Assembly (NCBI RefSeq): GCF_027497995.1 | Contig: NZ_JAODBT010000001.1 | Coordinates: 1-64,000, forward strand | Origin: Stenotrophomonas sp. Iso1 | GTDB taxonomy: Bacteria > Pseudomonadota > Gammaproteobacteria > Xanthomonadales > Xanthomonadaceae | DNA: 64,000 bases | Reading direction: 5' to 3' | Part shown: positions 7,458 through 17,671 of the stretch, in pieces | Layout of the letters: the number at the start of each line of letters is the position of its first letter | Numbering within the stretch: the stretch's first letter is position 1 | Translations under genes and position numbers: made by a program | Notes under the pieces: generated by a model | Told to the model about the DNA's origin: nothing | The model's input: only the letters and a program-made list of their open reading frames with translations | Databases searched by the model: none

Positions 7458-10352
7458 ATGACGTCGTTACCGCTACGCACGCACCGCCTCACGCTCGCCG
7501 TACAGATTTCCCTGTTATGCCTGTTGCCCACCGTCGCTGCCGCACAAGACGCACCCGGCAACAGTGCAAGAACCCTGGACACCGTCCAGGTCACCGGCAG
7601 CCGCATCAAGAAGGCGGAACTGGAAACCCAGGTACCGGTGCAGGTACTCACCCGTGAAGCCATCGACCGCACCGGCTACACGTCGGTCGCCGACGTGGTG
7701 CAGCACCTCACTGCCAGCGGTGCCTCGCTGAGCACCAAGCTCAACTCCAGCGGCAATTTCGGCTTCCCACCCGATGGCGGCGGCGTGGGCGCGGGTGCGG
7801 CAACGGTGGATCTGCGGCATCTCGGGCCCAAACGCGTACTGGTGCTGGTGGATGGCATCCGCTGGGTCAATGAATCATCCGGTTCGGGCGTCGGCTCGTC
7901 CGTGGACTTGAACACCATTCCGTTGGCGCTGGTGGAGCGCATCGAAGTACTGGAAGACGGTGCATCGTCGATCTACGGTTCCGATGCGATCGCCGGCGTG
8001 GTCAACATCATCACCAAGAAGAATGCCGACGGCGGCCACATCGAGGTGCAGTACGGCGATTACAACCTCAAGGGCGGCGACACCAGTAGCGTGGACATGA
8101 GTTTCGGCAAGAGCGGGGAGCGCGCGCAGTGGATTGTCGGCGCGTCGTGGTTCAAGCAGAAGGAAGTTGCCTCGACCGAGTACGAGTGGGCCACCGTGCC
8201 GGTACCGGGCACCGGGCTGGCCAACGGCAGTTCGGCAACGCCGCAGGGCCGGTTGGTGTTTGCTGACCCCAGCGGCAAGACCTACAACATCACCTCCAAC
8301 ACCGGCATCACCAATCCGGTATTCGACCCCAGCCAAGCCAACTGCGCCGATGGCGTCACCGGCCCCCGCACCGATGACTACCACTGCTTCGGTACGCCCG
8401 ACCGCTACAACTTTGCGCCGAACAACCTGCTGCTGACGCCCAACGAACGCAAGTCGGTATTCGGCCAGGTGCGTTTTGAATTCACCCCGAACCTGAGCGG
8501 TTGGTTCCGCGGCATGTACAGCGAACGCGAATCGGCCAACCAGGCCGCGCCAGAGCCGTTCTTCCTCGGCACCGATGCCGGTGTGTACAACGACTGGGCC
8601 GAAAAGAATCTGGTGATCTCGGCCAACAATCCGTACAACCCGTTCGGCTTCGACCTGACCACCATGGGCAGCGACCCGAACCTGTTCCTGATTGGCCGCC
8701 GGCCTGTAGAAGGCGGCCCACGCCGTTACGAGCAGGAGGTGAAAACCTGGTACGCGGCAGCAGGCCTGGATGGCACGTTCGAGGTCAACCAGCGCACCTG
8801 GAACTGGGACATCAATGCGATGACCAGCGAAAGCAAGGCCACCCAGACCAACACTGGCAGCTACAACATCAAGCACATCAACCAGGCACTGGGCGACCCG
8901 ACCGCGTGTGCGGCCATCGCCGGCTGCGTGCCGCTGAACATCTTCGGCGGGCCCGGCACCATCACCCCGGACATGCTGGCGTGGATTTCGCCAGTCGTGC
9001 GTGACCGCAGCAAGAACACGCTGAGCCAGGCGTCGGCCAACATCACCGGTGAGTTGTTCGATATGTGGGCCGGGCCGCTGTCCTTTGCCGCTGGTGCCGA
9101 GTGGCGTCGCTACAAAGGCGAGTACCACCCCGATCCGATCACCATCGCCGGCGAGTACAACGGCGTGCCCTCGGGCGTGACCATCGGCAGCTACTCGGTG
9201 AAGGAAGCCTATGCCGAGTTCGACATCCCGCTGGCGCGCGGGGGGTTCTGGGGCAAGAGCCTGGACATGAGCATCGCCGGGCGTTACTCGGACTACTCCA
9301 CCTTCGGCGGCACCGGCACCGGCAAAATCGGCCTGCGTTGGCAACCGGCCGACGAACTGCTGCTGCGCATGTCGTTTGCACAGGGTTTCCGCGCCCCGTC
9401 CATTGGTGAGTTGTACGGCACGCTGAGCCGCTTCGATGCAACGCTGGTGGACCCATGCAACAACGCCGCATCCACCACCCCCAAGTGCGTTGCCGATGGC
9501 GTGCCGCCCGGTTACGAGCAGGCCAATCCGCAGATTTCCGTGGTGACTGCCGGCAACCGCGAACTGGATCCGGAAGAAAGCCGCTCGTTCATGGCCGGCT
9601 TCGTATGGAGCCCAGGCTGGGCGGCGGACAGCAGTTGGGCCAGCAAGCTGGACCTGGGCGTGACCTTTTACCGCCACACCATCGACGGTGCGATCCAGGC
9701 ACCGGATGCGCAGCTGATCCTGGACCGCTGCATCGATACCCGTGACGCGGCGGCCTGCGCCAGCTACACGCGCAATGACCGTGGCCAGATCGTCCGCTTC
9801 GAGGACATCCTCGCCAACCTGGGCACCATCAACACCAGCGGCTGGGACTTCACCGCACATTGGCTGTTGCCGGAAACCGGCTGGGGCCAGCTCGGCTTTG
9901 ACTGGAAGTCCACCTGGGTGACGCGCTATGAGCTGATCAACGAATCCGGCCAGCCCGAACCCAAAGGCCCGGGCGTGGAAGTCAACGACAGTGCCATTCC
10001 GGAGTGGACCTCGACGCTGACCACCAATTGGGATTTCCGCAATTGGAATGCGAGCTGGACGATGCGTTACATCGACCGCCTGCGCGAACGCTGCGCCGGC
10101 GCAAATGGCTTCCCGATCTGCACCGACAGCGTTGCGGATCAACATTGGCTGGGTGCGACCACGTACCACGACGCACAGGTGAGCTGGCGTACCGATGCAT
10201 GGATGAAAGGGGTGAAGGTCAGTCTCGGCGTGAACAACGTGTTCGACAAGAATCCGCCGATCTGCCTGAGCTGCACGCTCAATGGTTACGATCCGGGCAC
10301 GTATGACCTGCCGGGGCGTTACAGCTACGCAAAACTGAGCCTGGATTTCTAA
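7458..10352 (+). CDS. TonB-dependent outer membrane receptor
   Basis: A 964-residue protein with a signal peptide ending near AAAQDAPG, a TonB box-like stretch ([12 protein letters not shown]), a plug domain (residues about 55-185, with [11 protein letters not shown] and [27 protein letters not shown]) and a 22-strand-type barrel that ends in the terminal aromatic [15 protein letters not shown] stands before the ATG at 7458. It belongs to the large Xanthomonadaceae receptor group lacking an N-terminal signalling domain. It is a single-gene unit with its own terminator, and no neighbouring catabolic or siderophore genes reveal the substrate. Confidence 0.93.
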   Translation: MTSLPLRTHRLTLAVQISLLCLLPTVAAAQDAPGNSARTLDTVQVTGSRIKKAELETQVPVQVLTREAIDRTGYTSVADVVQHLTASGASLSTKLNSSGNFGFPPDGGGVGAGAATVDLRHLGPKRVLVLVDGIRWVNESSGSGVGSSVDLNTIPLALVERIEVLEDGASSIYGSDAIAGVVNIITKKNADGGHIEVQYGDYNLKGGDTSSVDMSFGKSGERAQWIVGASWFKQKEVASTEYEWATVPVPGTGLANGSSATPQGRLVFADPSGKTYNITSNTGITNPVFDPSQANCADGVTGPRTDDYHCFGTPDRYNFAPNNLLLTPNERKSVFGQVRFEFTPNLSGWFRGMYSERESANQAAPEPFFLGTDAGVYNDWAEKNLVISANNPYNPFGFDLTTMGSDPNLFLIGRRPVEGGPRRYEQEVKTWYAAAGLDGTFEVNQRTWNWDINAMTSESKATQTNTGSYNIKHINQALGDPTACAAIAGCVPLNIFGGPGTITPDMLAWISPVVRDRSKNTLSQASANITGELFDMWAGPLSFAAGAEWRRYKGEYHPDPITIAGEYNGVPSGVTIGSYSVKEAYAEFDIPLARGGFWGKSLDMSIAGRYSDYSTFGGTGTGKIGLRWQPADELLLRMSFAQGFRAPSIGELYGTLSRFDATLVDPCNNAASTTPKCVADGVPPGYEQANPQISVVTAGNRELDPEESRSFMAGFVWSPGWAADSSWASKLDLGVTFYRHTIDGAIQAPDAQLILDRCIDTRDAAACASYTRNDRGQIVRFEDILANLGTINTSGWDFTAHWLLPETGWGQLGFDWKSTWVTRYELINESGQPEPKGPGVEVNDSAIPEWTSTLTTNWDFRNWNASWTMRYIDRLRERCAGANGFPICTDSVADQHWLGATTYHDAQVSWRTDAWMKGVKVSLGVNNVFDKNPPICLSCTLNGYDPGTYDLPGRYSYAKLSLDF

Positions 10353-10376
10353 AGGCGGCGGTTGTTGGAAACAATG

Positions 10377-10403
10377 AAGGGAGCCGCGAGGCTCCCTTCG
10401 TTT
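10377..10403 (+). terminator. Rho-independent terminator after the TonB receptor gene
   Basis: Stem AAGGGAGCC / GGCTCCCTT (10377-10385 and 10390-10398) with loop GCGA, followed by CGTTT. It starts 24 bases after the receptor stop codon. Confidence 0.85.
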
Positions 10404-10536
10404 GTGTGCTGTTTGCAGGTGCGTAGTCAGACCATCGGGGCCACATGCAAACCACTGCCCTCATTCCCGGCTCCCTGCTCCGGCCCCTGCGCCGGGGCGG
10501 TCGATGAGCAGCGAACCGGTGGGCCGCATTAGGCCA

Positions 10537-10914
10537 TCAACGCAGGACGGCACCGGCCAACGCCATCGTCAGCAATGCCATGACCGGCAGCATCGACAGG
10601 CCGAAACCCAGGCCGCGACGGGACGGTGCGCTGATGTAGGCACGCCAGTAAATGAAGCGGCCAATCAGGTAGACCACGCCAATGCCGGCTACCCAGGTTG
10701 CCGGCCAGAAGCGGGCAGCAACAAACAGCGCAGGCAGCAGTGCCACCATCAACTCCAGGGAATTCATCTGCACGCGATAGGCACGCTCGAACCCCTCGTG
10801 ACCGGCAACTGCCGGTGCCTTCACGCCGTAGCGCCCGCGTGCGCGGCCAACCTCGTAGATGAAGAACAGGTACTGCACCACGACCAGCATGGCGACGATT
10901 TCTACGTAGTGCAT
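10537..10914 (-). CDS. MAPEG family membrane protein
   Basis: A 125-residue protein with four predicted helices. The stretch ERAYRVQMNSLELMVALLPALFVAARF carries the MAPEG hallmark (E..RaxRAhxNxxE with minor changes), the family of membrane glutathione transferases and related proteins. GGAG lies six bases before the ATG at 10914, and the protein begins with a helix at once. It is downstream of the jetC gene on the same strand but 182 bases away with a dispersed repeat between, so it is probably a separate unit. Its function within the family cannot be told. Confidence 0.85.
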   Translation of the reverse strand: MHYVEIVAMLVVVQYLFFIYEVGRARGRYGVKAPAVAGHEGFERAYRVQMNSLELMVALLPALFVAARFWPATWVAGIGVVYLIGRFIYWRAYISAPSRRGLGFGLSMLPVMALLTMALAGAVLR

Positions 10915-11028
10915 GAAGAGCTCCGGTTGAGAGGCGGGATCGTAGCCCGGGCACGCACGGTGTGCGCGAGGAACAGAAACATTGCGCGGGGTTTGCGGCC
11001 TGCGCGGGCCCACGCAGAATCCACCGCG

Positions 11029-11073
11029 CCCCTCACGCCCTAAGGGCACCCTCCCCCGCAAACGAGGGAGAGG
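11029..11073. repeat. Dispersed palindromic repeat (REP-like), diverged copy
   Basis: It reads CCCCTCACGCCCTAAGGGC, then CACCCTCCCCCGC / GAGGGAGAGG, with the same two-part layout as the copies at 441 and 21016. It lies between the MAPEG gene and the end of jetC. Confidence 0.6.
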
Positions 11074-11096
11074 TTTGGAGAGTACGACGCTTTCAG

Positions 11097-14000
11097 TTAC
11101 TGCTCGGTAGCAGCACGCTTCTTCGCGGCCGCTTTCTTGGGCGCCTTCTTTACCGGTGCTGCGATCACTTCCGCTTCAACCACAACGGCCTCAGCTGCCG
11201 CGATGATGTCCTCCGCTTCCGGTGCGATCGCTTCCACCTGTGGTGCTTGCTTCGCCGCAAGTTCGGCATCATCCTGCGCGCGCGCCGCTGCACCGCGGGC
11301 ACGGGCTGGAAGTTTCAAGCGGTTGGCTTCGTCGTCGTACTCGATCAACAGCACGCCCGAATCGTGGCGGCCGCTGATTTCAACGAAACACGCGCCGCCA
11401 ATGAACGGCTCCAGCGTCATCACCGACTTCAACGGTGTGGCTACCACCATCTGGAAACCGAAGTTCTCGAAGATATTCATCGCCAACGCGGTGAATTCGT
11501 TGTCGGCCTTATCGAAGGCTTCGTCCAGCACCACGGCGGCGTAGCGCGGCAACTCGCCGTCTTCGCCACCCAGCTGGTAACGCAGTGCGGCGGCAAGGCA
11601 CGTCGTCGCCAGCTTCTGGCGCTGACCACCGGATTTACCGGCACCGCTGCGATAGATCTCGACCTGCTCGCGGGTTTCGCCATCCAGCTCGACGCCGATG
11701 AACTCCACGTGCAAACGCACATCCAGTACCTGCTCGCGCCAGCGGCGCAGCTCCGGTTCCTGCGCACCCAGACGGCGCACCAGATCACGCAGCACGTTGA
11801 ACTGGGTTTCGGCCAGCGAACGGTCTTCGGTCTGCTGATGGGTCAGCACCGCGCGCAACTGCAGCTGGAAATCCTGCACTTCCGGCAGACGACGATCCGT
11901 CACGTCGATGGCCAGCACGGTACCGCGGTTGAACGCCACCTGCTCCAGCGAGGCGTTGACCTCGTCCATGCGCTGCTTGATCGCCTTGTGCGCCTCGGCA
12001 GTGTGACGCTGCAGGGCCAGCAGGTTGTTCTTGCTCTGCGTCTGCAGCAACTCGAAGAAGCGGCCTTCGTGACGCGGCAGGCCATCGCTTTCCAGGCGCT
12101 GCAAACGCGCCAGGAAATCATCGGCACTGCTCAGTGACACGGTGAAATCGCCCGAGTCCTCCGGCCACTGCTGGCAGTATTTGCGGAAGCAATCAAGCAG
12201 GTGCTGGGTGAGCTTGGCATCGCGACTTTGGCTTTGCCCCAGCTCTTCGCCCAAGCCACGTTCGATCACACGGAAGTGGCTTTCCAGCGTGTCCAGGTTG
12301 AAGCCCGGCAGCACCTGCAGGCGCTCGCCAAGACCTTCACGCTGCGCTTGCGTCAGCGGCGTGCTGGCGACCCGGGCGGCACCGTTGTCTCGCTGCTGCT
12401 CCAGCCGCACGCGTTCGCGCGACAGCTGCGCGCGTTCCAGACGCACGTCTTCGTAGGTGCGCTTGGCCTGGTCGCGCAGGCCGCGTGTCAATTCGATCTG
12501 CTGTCCGACACGCGCCAGCGCGTTGTCACCTTCGCGCAGGTCGGTGAGCTGCTCGTCGATATCGGTCAGGCGCTGCAGACGCGGGCCGAGATCGATTTCG
12601 TCCCAGTCGCGCTCCACCAGCACGCGCGCGGCCAGCTGTTTTTCCTGGCCACTTTCACGCTGCTTGCGCAGCATGGCGACATCGGCCTCGCTGCGCGCGA
12701 TGCGCTGCGCCAACTCCTGCCCTTCGCGTTCAAACACGCGACGCTTGTCGCGGTTGTCGTGGCCCAGCATCCAACGCTTGCGGTCGTTGACGGCGTGGCG
12801 GTCATCCTTTTCGTAACGATCGCCGGGGTGCTTGATCTGGCCTTCGCGGGTCAATGCGCGGTCTTCGCTGCGCAGCTGGCCGGCGTTCTCCACGCAGGTG
12901 TAATCGAAGCGACGCAGCAGTTCGTTGTAGACCCAATCGCCGAACGCGTGGTCACGCAGCTGCAGTTTGTGGATCAACGACCGCTTTTCCGGCTCGCGTG
13001 CGTGCAGCAGTTCGTTGTCACGCACGCGGAAGTACACCAGCTTGGTGCCCAGATGCGTGCGGTTGGCCCATTCGGCAACCTGGCTGTGGTGCTTTTCATC
13101 CACCAACAGCGACTGCGCGAAACCATGCAGCACGCGTTCGATGGCGCCGCGCCAACCGATTTGATCCTCGCGCACCTGGACCAGCTCGCCGACGAACGGC
13201 AGCACCGATTCGGGCAGGCCGGTGTCGTCGCACAGCCGTGCGCGCATCTGCTGCAGCGGCGCCGGAATGGAGCTGGGCGTGGACTTCAGCGATTCCAGTT
13301 CCACACGCAATGCAGCGAAACGCTTTTCATCGTCGCGACGCTCGGCCATGCGCTCGGCGATGGCGTCGTCCACGGTGCCGGCGCCATCGCGGCTGCCGTC
13401 AATCAACGTGCGTGCCTGTTCCACCTGCTCGGAGAACGCAGCGGCGGTATCGGCCAATGCCATGCCCAACTGGCGGCAGGCGCTTTCCAGCTGCTTGCGG
13501 CGACGTGCGCGCTCTTCGACTTCGCGCTCCACGCGAATGCGCTCGCGCTCCAGCTCCTCGATGCGCTCGCCGCCTTGTTCGCGCTGCAGGCGTTCCAGCT
13601 CAACCAGCTTCTGTTCGTGGTTATCCAGGGCCTGACGGCGCTGGCCTTCCTCGCCCATCAGGCCACGGTCGATGACTTCCACTTCGCGCATGCGCTCGTT
13701 GACCAGCTCCAGGCGCGTTTCTTCGCGGTAGCCGTCAATACCGATCTGCAGGTCGCGCAGATTGGCCACGCCTTTGCGCAGCTCGGTCAGGTCGTGATGG
13801 AACTCGCGGGCCGGGGTCAGCGTTTCCACCTGCCGGCGTGCGGTGACCACGGCGTGGTGAGCACCATCGAGTTCGGAGAAATCTTCAACCAGACGATCGG
13901 CCGCTTCAAAGGTGCGCGGCTCTTCCAGCATGAAACCGCGCAGGAAGGCGTTGAGGTCACCCAGGTTCTTGGCCGACTGCGTTTTGTGCAGCAGGCGCAG

Positions 14001-14657
14001 CGCCATGTCGTTGCCGATGCCGAGCAGGTGACGGAAGCGCTCGGCATACCCGGCGAAGCTGTCGAAGTGGGCAACATCCTCGCTCAGACGCAGACGCAGC
14101 TTGCGCAGGTCCAGGTCAAAGCCTTCCAGCTCGGTCAGGTCGAAACGACGCGGCACCACCATGTAGTGCTTGCGCACATCATTGGCCGAGGTGCCGGCAC
14201 CGTTGACCCAGAACATGCGCACGATGGACACCGCTTCGCCGCGGGCGTTGTGGTATTCCAGCGCCAACGCGGTCCAGGTGGCACCCTTGCGCAGGTACTG
14301 GGTGGCGATTTCGCCGGACTCACTGTCCTGCTGGTCGGCCCAGGCACCGCGCACGTAGGACACGAGCGAACGGTCGCGGCCGGAACGTTCGGCTTCGCGC
14401 GCGGCAGCGTTGAAGTCAACGATGCTCGGCGGCGTCAGCAGCGCACTCATGCCATCGAGCAGGGTGGATTTGCCCGAGCCGGACCGGCCCACGAACAAGA
14501 AGCCACGCGCGGCGATCGGCACTTCGGTCAGGCCGGAGAACGTCCCCCAGTTGAGCACCTGCAGGCGGCGCATGCGGAACTGGTTTGCGCGGGCGTCGCT
14601 GGCCGGGTCGTTGAACAACGCGGCAGCGGGGAGCAGGGTTTGGGTGGTCGTTTCCAT
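11097..14657 (-). CDS. jetC: JetC/MksB-like condensin ATPase (MukB-type SMC)
   Basis: A 1186-residue SMC-like ATPase: Walker A at residues 57-65 (GRSGSGKST), two long coiled-coil arms (about 290-450 and 650-900) around a hinge-like middle, ABC signature SGGQRQK near 1011 and Walker B VVLDEAFDKAD near 1040. This is the MukB-like subunit of Wadjet (JetC) and Mks condensins, which extrude DNA loops. AAGGA precedes the ATG at 14657 by eight bases. From about 1105 the protein ends in an Ala/Glu-rich stretch and then a Lys/Ala tail (KKAPKKAAAKKRAATEQ), resembling histone H1 tails and not part of the ATPase. JetB lies 70 bases upstream. No jetD follows. Confidence 0.88.
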   Translation of the reverse strand: METTTQTLLPAAALFNDPASDARANQFRMRRLQVLNWGTFSGLTEVPIAARGFLFVGRSGSGKSTLLDGMSALLTPPSIVDFNAAAREAERSGRDRSLVSYVRGAWADQQDSESGEIATQYLRKGATWTALALEYHNARGEAVSIVRMFWVNGAGTSANDVRKHYMVVPRRFDLTELEGFDLDLRKLRLRLSEDVAHFDSFAGYAERFRHLLGIGNDMALRLLHKTQSAKNLGDLNAFLRGFMLEEPRTFEAADRLVEDFSELDGAHHAVVTARRQVETLTPAREFHHDLTELRKGVANLRDLQIGIDGYREETRLELVNERMREVEVIDRGLMGEEGQRRQALDNHEQKLVELERLQREQGGERIEELERERIRVEREVEERARRRKQLESACRQLGMALADTAAAFSEQVEQARTLIDGSRDGAGTVDDAIAERMAERRDDEKRFAALRVELESLKSTPSSIPAPLQQMRARLCDDTGLPESVLPFVGELVQVREDQIGWRGAIERVLHGFAQSLLVDEKHHSQVAEWANRTHLGTKLVYFRVRDNELLHAREPEKRSLIHKLQLRDHAFGDWVYNELLRRFDYTCVENAGQLRSEDRALTREGQIKHPGDRYEKDDRHAVNDRKRWMLGHDNRDKRRVFEREGQELAQRIARSEADVAMLRKQRESGQEKQLAARVLVERDWDEIDLGPRLQRLTDIDEQLTDLREGDNALARVGQQIELTRGLRDQAKRTYEDVRLERAQLSRERVRLEQQRDNGAARVASTPLTQAQREGLGERLQVLPGFNLDTLESHFRVIERGLGEELGQSQSRDAKLTQHLLDCFRKYCQQWPEDSGDFTVSLSSADDFLARLQRLESDGLPRHEGRFFELLQTQSKNNLLALQRHTAEAHKAIKQRMDEVNASLEQVAFNRGTVLAIDVTDRRLPEVQDFQLQLRAVLTHQQTEDRSLAETQFNVLRDLVRRLGAQEPELRRWREQVLDVRLHVEFIGVELDGETREQVEIYRSGAGKSGGQRQKLATTCLAAALRYQLGGEDGELPRYAAVVLDEAFDKADNEFTALAMNIFENFGFQMVVATPLKSVMTLEPFIGGACFVEISGRHDSGVLLIEYDDEANRLKLPARARGAAARAQDDAELAAKQAPQVEAIAPEAEDIIAAAEAVVVEAEVIAAPVKKAPKKAAAKKRAATEQ

Positions 14658-14727
14658 GCGGCTTATCCTTCAACCGCCGCGCAGGGCGCGACGGTGGCAA
14701 ACACAGTTGGGGCGACGCGCGTGCGCG

Positions 14728-15438
14728 TCATTCGTCGGCGTCGTCGCTAACGGTTTCAAGGGTTTCAACCGCGCCGCCGTCTCGCAGCTGGCGGTACGCA
14801 TCGGCCAGCACCTGCACATCCTCGGCCGAGAACAGCAGCTTCAATGCGGGCGAAATTTCGTAGCGGTCTTCGCTGCCACGCAGCTTGGACAGCAGTTGGT
14901 TCTCGCGCATCTTGGCGATGGCCGCGCTCACACGCTTGCCGTAACCGGCCTGATCGGTGGAGACATTCTTCTGGTAGATGCTCAACGCTTCGACCAGCTG
15001 CAGTTCTTCCACCACCGCGCGCTCACCGCGCGTGTCGGCTTCGGCCAGCTGCTGCCGCAGGAACAGCAACAACACCGATTCGATGAAGGTCAGCGGCGCG
15101 CTGCGCAGCAAGGTCGGCGAATCCACTTCGGCGGTGTCGGCCTGGCGGGTGAAGGCGATGCCGCCGTCGCGGTCCAGCACCAGCTCCAGGAACAGCTCGC
15201 TGAGCAGGCTGCGCACGGCCTCTTCATGCCGCAGCAAAGCCGCCCACTGTGTGGGCTGCCGCTGTGCATCAACGCTGGGCCCGGCCAGCAGCTGGCACAG
15301 CGCGCGACGTGCTTCGGCCGGCAGGTTGCCGGTGTCGCCCAGGAACAAGGCACCGTTGGCCTTGGCGGCCGGCGGCGTTGCAACCGGCGCGGCGGCGGCG
15401 TCAGCTTCGGTTTCCAGTTCGGTCTCAGACCAGTTCAT
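14728..15438 (-). CDS. jetB: JetB/MksE-like condensin subunit (DUF4194)
   Basis: A 236-residue protein with an acidic, alanine-rich start and a DUF4194 body ([63 protein letters not shown]). The winged-helix KITE-like subunit JetB/MksE has this form and bridges the kleisin to the ATPase. The ATG at 15438 has AAGGA in front of it and lies inside the end of jetA (14-base overlap), which suggests translational coupling. The acidic tail ends in SDDADE. The calling rests on the family look and on its place between jetA and jetC. Confidence 0.85.
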   Translation of the reverse strand: MNWSETELETEADAAAAPVATPPAAKANGALFLGDTGNLPAEARRALCQLLAGPSVDAQRQPTQWAALLRHEEAVRSLLSELFLELVLDRDGGIAFTRQADTAEVDSPTLLRSAPLTFIESVLLLFLRQQLAEADTRGERAVVEELQLVEALSIYQKNVSTDQAGYGKRVSAAIAKMRENQLLSKLRGSEDRYEISPALKLLFSAEDVQVLADAYRQLRDGGAVETLETVSDDADE

Positions 15439-16894
15439 CGCGTCTTTCCTTGAGGAACCACACCAGCGGCACGCGTGCACGACGCACGTTGCCGTCACCG
15501 CCGGTCCATTCCACGGTTTCCAGTTGATCGCGCACCACCATGCCGTGGCGGGTGCCGATGGAGAGATAGCCGATCACGCTGCCCAGGCCCTGCCGCGCTG
15601 GCCGCTCGCGCAGCACCTGCGCGATGGACAGCTGCGGGCGCGTGCCGAGCAGCATGAACAGGTTGTCCTTGAGGGTGCGCACATCGATTTCCGACTGCGC
15701 GACCAGGTCGCCGACGCTGTCGAGCGAAATTTCCGCCGCCTCGGCCATGAAGATGGAGGTTTCCACCTGATGGCTGCGCGGGTCGTGCAGGCGCCATTGG
15801 CCAATGGAGCGCACCCGCGCCGACGACAGCGGCAGCACAAAGCCGGTGGCTGCGGTGGGCCGCACCTCATCGCGCAACAACAGCGCCTGGCCCTGCGCCT
15901 GCTTGAGCAGTTGGTTGAGGCGGCGCTGCTCCAGGTAGCCACGGCTCTGCACGAAGCCACGCAGGCTGCGCGCGAAATGCTGCATCACCTCATGCACCTG
16001 GCCGCCGCGTTCCAGCAGCGTGCTGGTGAAGTTGCGCAGGAAGTTGCGCTCGTTGCGGTCCAGCTTGCGGGTGAAGCCGCGGTTGAGCACGGTGTCCAGC
16101 GCCGCATCGAGTTCGGCGCTGCGCTGCATATCGTTGAGCAGGTCCCAGAACGCCTGGAAGCTGCGGCCAGCATCGGATTCACCAATCACATCGACGCCGT
16201 TGAACAGGCGGTCGAGCACGTCACCGCGCGCGCCTTCGTCGTCGATGATGCGTTCGCGGAAACGGCGGTTGAGTTGCTCGAAGTCATCCCGCACGCGGCG
16301 GAAGTCTTCGGCCAGATCATCGGCCAGGCGGATCACGTCGCGGGTGCGTTCCAGCGCGCGCTTGCCGTCGAGCGTGGATACCTTGCCGCTGGCGGCCTGG
16401 GCGATCTCGGCGTCGATGCGCTCACGCTCGGCGCGCAATGCCACCAGACGCGCTTCGGGATCGGCTTCGGTCTGCTGGGCCAGCTGCGAGATCTGCTGCA
16501 TGACCATGGCCAGGCGGCTTTCCGTGGCCAGGCTGGCGTTGTGCTCGACACCAGCAATGAAGCGGATGGCCTGCACAGCCTGGCGCGAGAGCTCGTATTC
16601 CTCTTCGCTGGCGCCTTCCGGCAGGCGACGCTCCAGCCAACCCTGGGCCAGCCAGTAGGCGATGTAAGCCTGCGCCGTGCGCGGCAGCTCCACCTCCAAC
16701 TCTTCGGCATTGAGCGCGTCCAGCTGCTGCTGCAGGCGCTCGGCCAGGATCGAACCCGGCACGCGCCGGTCTGCCTCCAGCAACAGGCCCTGCAACAGTC
16801 CGATCAGGACAGGCGCGCGGTCGGAGGCCAGCAGCTTCCACAGCGGCTGCTCGCGCAGGCGCTGATAGCCGGCAATGCGTTGGGGGTACTTCAT
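15425..16894 (-). CDS. jetA: JetA/MksF-like kleisin subunit (DUF3375)
   Basis: A 489-residue DUF3375 protein. The N-terminal third is winged-helix-like ([26 protein letters not shown]), a helical coiled-coil middle follows ([22 protein letters not shown]), and the C-terminal part has the family stretch [32 protein letters not shown]. JetA/MksF is the MukF-like kleisin of Wadjet/Mks condensins. The start at 16894 is the first Met with family character; AAGGA is 14 bases ahead, which is long. It lies only 22 bases after folE on the same strand, so folE-jetA-jetB-jetC may be one transcript. Confidence 0.87.
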   Translation of the reverse strand: MKYPQRIAGYQRLREQPLWKLLASDRAPVLIGLLQGLLLEADRRVPGSILAERLQQQLDALNAEELEVELPRTAQAYIAYWLAQGWLERRLPEGASEEEYELSRQAVQAIRFIAGVEHNASLATESRLAMVMQQISQLAQQTEADPEARLVALRAERERIDAEIAQAASGKVSTLDGKRALERTRDVIRLADDLAEDFRRVRDDFEQLNRRFRERIIDDEGARGDVLDRLFNGVDVIGESDAGRSFQAFWDLLNDMQRSAELDAALDTVLNRGFTRKLDRNERNFLRNFTSTLLERGGQVHEVMQHFARSLRGFVQSRGYLEQRRLNQLLKQAQGQALLLRDEVRPTAATGFVLPLSSARVRSIGQWRLHDPRSHQVETSIFMAEAAEISLDSVGDLVAQSEIDVRTLKDNLFMLLGTRPQLSIAQVLRERPARQGLGSVIGYLSIGTRHGMVVRDQLETVEWTGGDGNVRRARVPLVWFLKERRDELV

Positions 16895-16916
16895 CGAGCG
16901 CGCGCAGATCCTTGGA

Positions 16917-17516
16917 TTAACGGCGGGCTTGGCCGACTTCGATGAAACGCAGGAACTCAGCGCGAGTGCGTGCGTCGTCATGGAAGGTGCCGCGCATGCG
17001 CGAAGTGACCATGCTCACGCCACGCTTGTGGATGCCACGGGTGGTCATGCACTCGTGTGAGCCTTCCACCACCACGCCCACGCCCAGCGGCTGCAGCACG
17101 TCCTGGATGCAGTCGGCGATCTGTGCGGTCATCTTTTCCTGCACCTGGAAGCGGCGGGCATAGGCCTCGACCACACGCGCCAGCTTGGAGATGCCCACCA
17201 CGCGGCCGTTGGGCACGTAGCCGATATGGACGCGGCCGAGAATCGGCGCCATGTGGTGTTCGCAGTGGCTTTCGTACTCGATGTCGCGCAGCACGATCAT
17301 TTCGTCGTAGCCGGCCACTTCCTCGAAGGTACGCTCCATGTATTCACGCGGATCGTCCTGGTAGCCCTTGAACCAGTCGCCATAGGCTTCGGCCACCCGG
17401 CGCGGGGTATCCAGCAGACCTTCACGGGCGGGATCTTCGCCAGCCCAGCGCAGCAGGGTGCGTACGGCCTCTTCGGCCTGTGTCTGGGTGACGGTGGGGT
17501 TCTTGGAGTCGGTCAT
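16917..17516 (-). CDS. folE: GTP cyclohydrolase I
   Basis: A 199-residue enzyme that turns GTP into dihydroneopterin triphosphate, the first step of tetrahydrofolate synthesis, in the cytoplasm. The zinc ligands are all visible: Cys85 and His88 in SHCEHH and Cys156 in [11 protein letters not shown]. The [28 protein letters not shown] block is typical. Length is normal for the family. It is the first gene of a probable minus-strand unit that continues into jetA 22 bases downstream; that pairing has no known metabolic logic. Confidence 0.96.
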   Translation of the reverse strand: MTDSKNPTVTQTQAEEAVRTLLRWAGEDPAREGLLDTPRRVAEAYGDWFKGYQDDPREYMERTFEEVAGYDEMIVLRDIEYESHCEHHMAPILGRVHIGYVPNGRVVGISKLARVVEAYARRFQVQEKMTAQIADCIQDVLQPLGVGVVVEGSHECMTTRGIHKRGVSMVTSRMRGTFHDDARTRAEFLRFIEVGQARR

Positions 17517-17671
17517 TACAGACAGCGCTTGGATTACGGGGTGGACATGCTACCAGCCGGGTGCGTAGAGGGGCATGGAGGGCGATGAAGCAGCCCCGCT
17601 CAATTCGAGAGAATGAACCTTAGTTCATTGTTTTTATTTGGTTTATAGAAGATTTGAAGAGGGTTGCGCGC

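Noticed and set aside
7875..10169. A 764-codon minus-strand frame opposite the TonB receptor
   Set aside because: The receptor frame has a signal peptide, plug motifs and terminal aromatic residue; the opposite frame has none.
10537..11096. Possible jetD downstream of jetC
   Set aside because: The only gene there is a 125-residue MAPEG membrane protein; JetD has a soluble topoisomerase-like nuclease fold and is about three times longer.
12201..14750. An 849-codon open frame on the plus strand opposite jetC
   Set aside because: It is the antisense of a gene with intact ATPase motifs and has no domain or ribosome site; long antisense frames are common at this GC content.
14978..16945. A 655-codon plus-strand frame opposite jetA and jetB
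   Set aside because: Composition is the mirror of the DUF3375/DUF4194 genes; no recognisable family.
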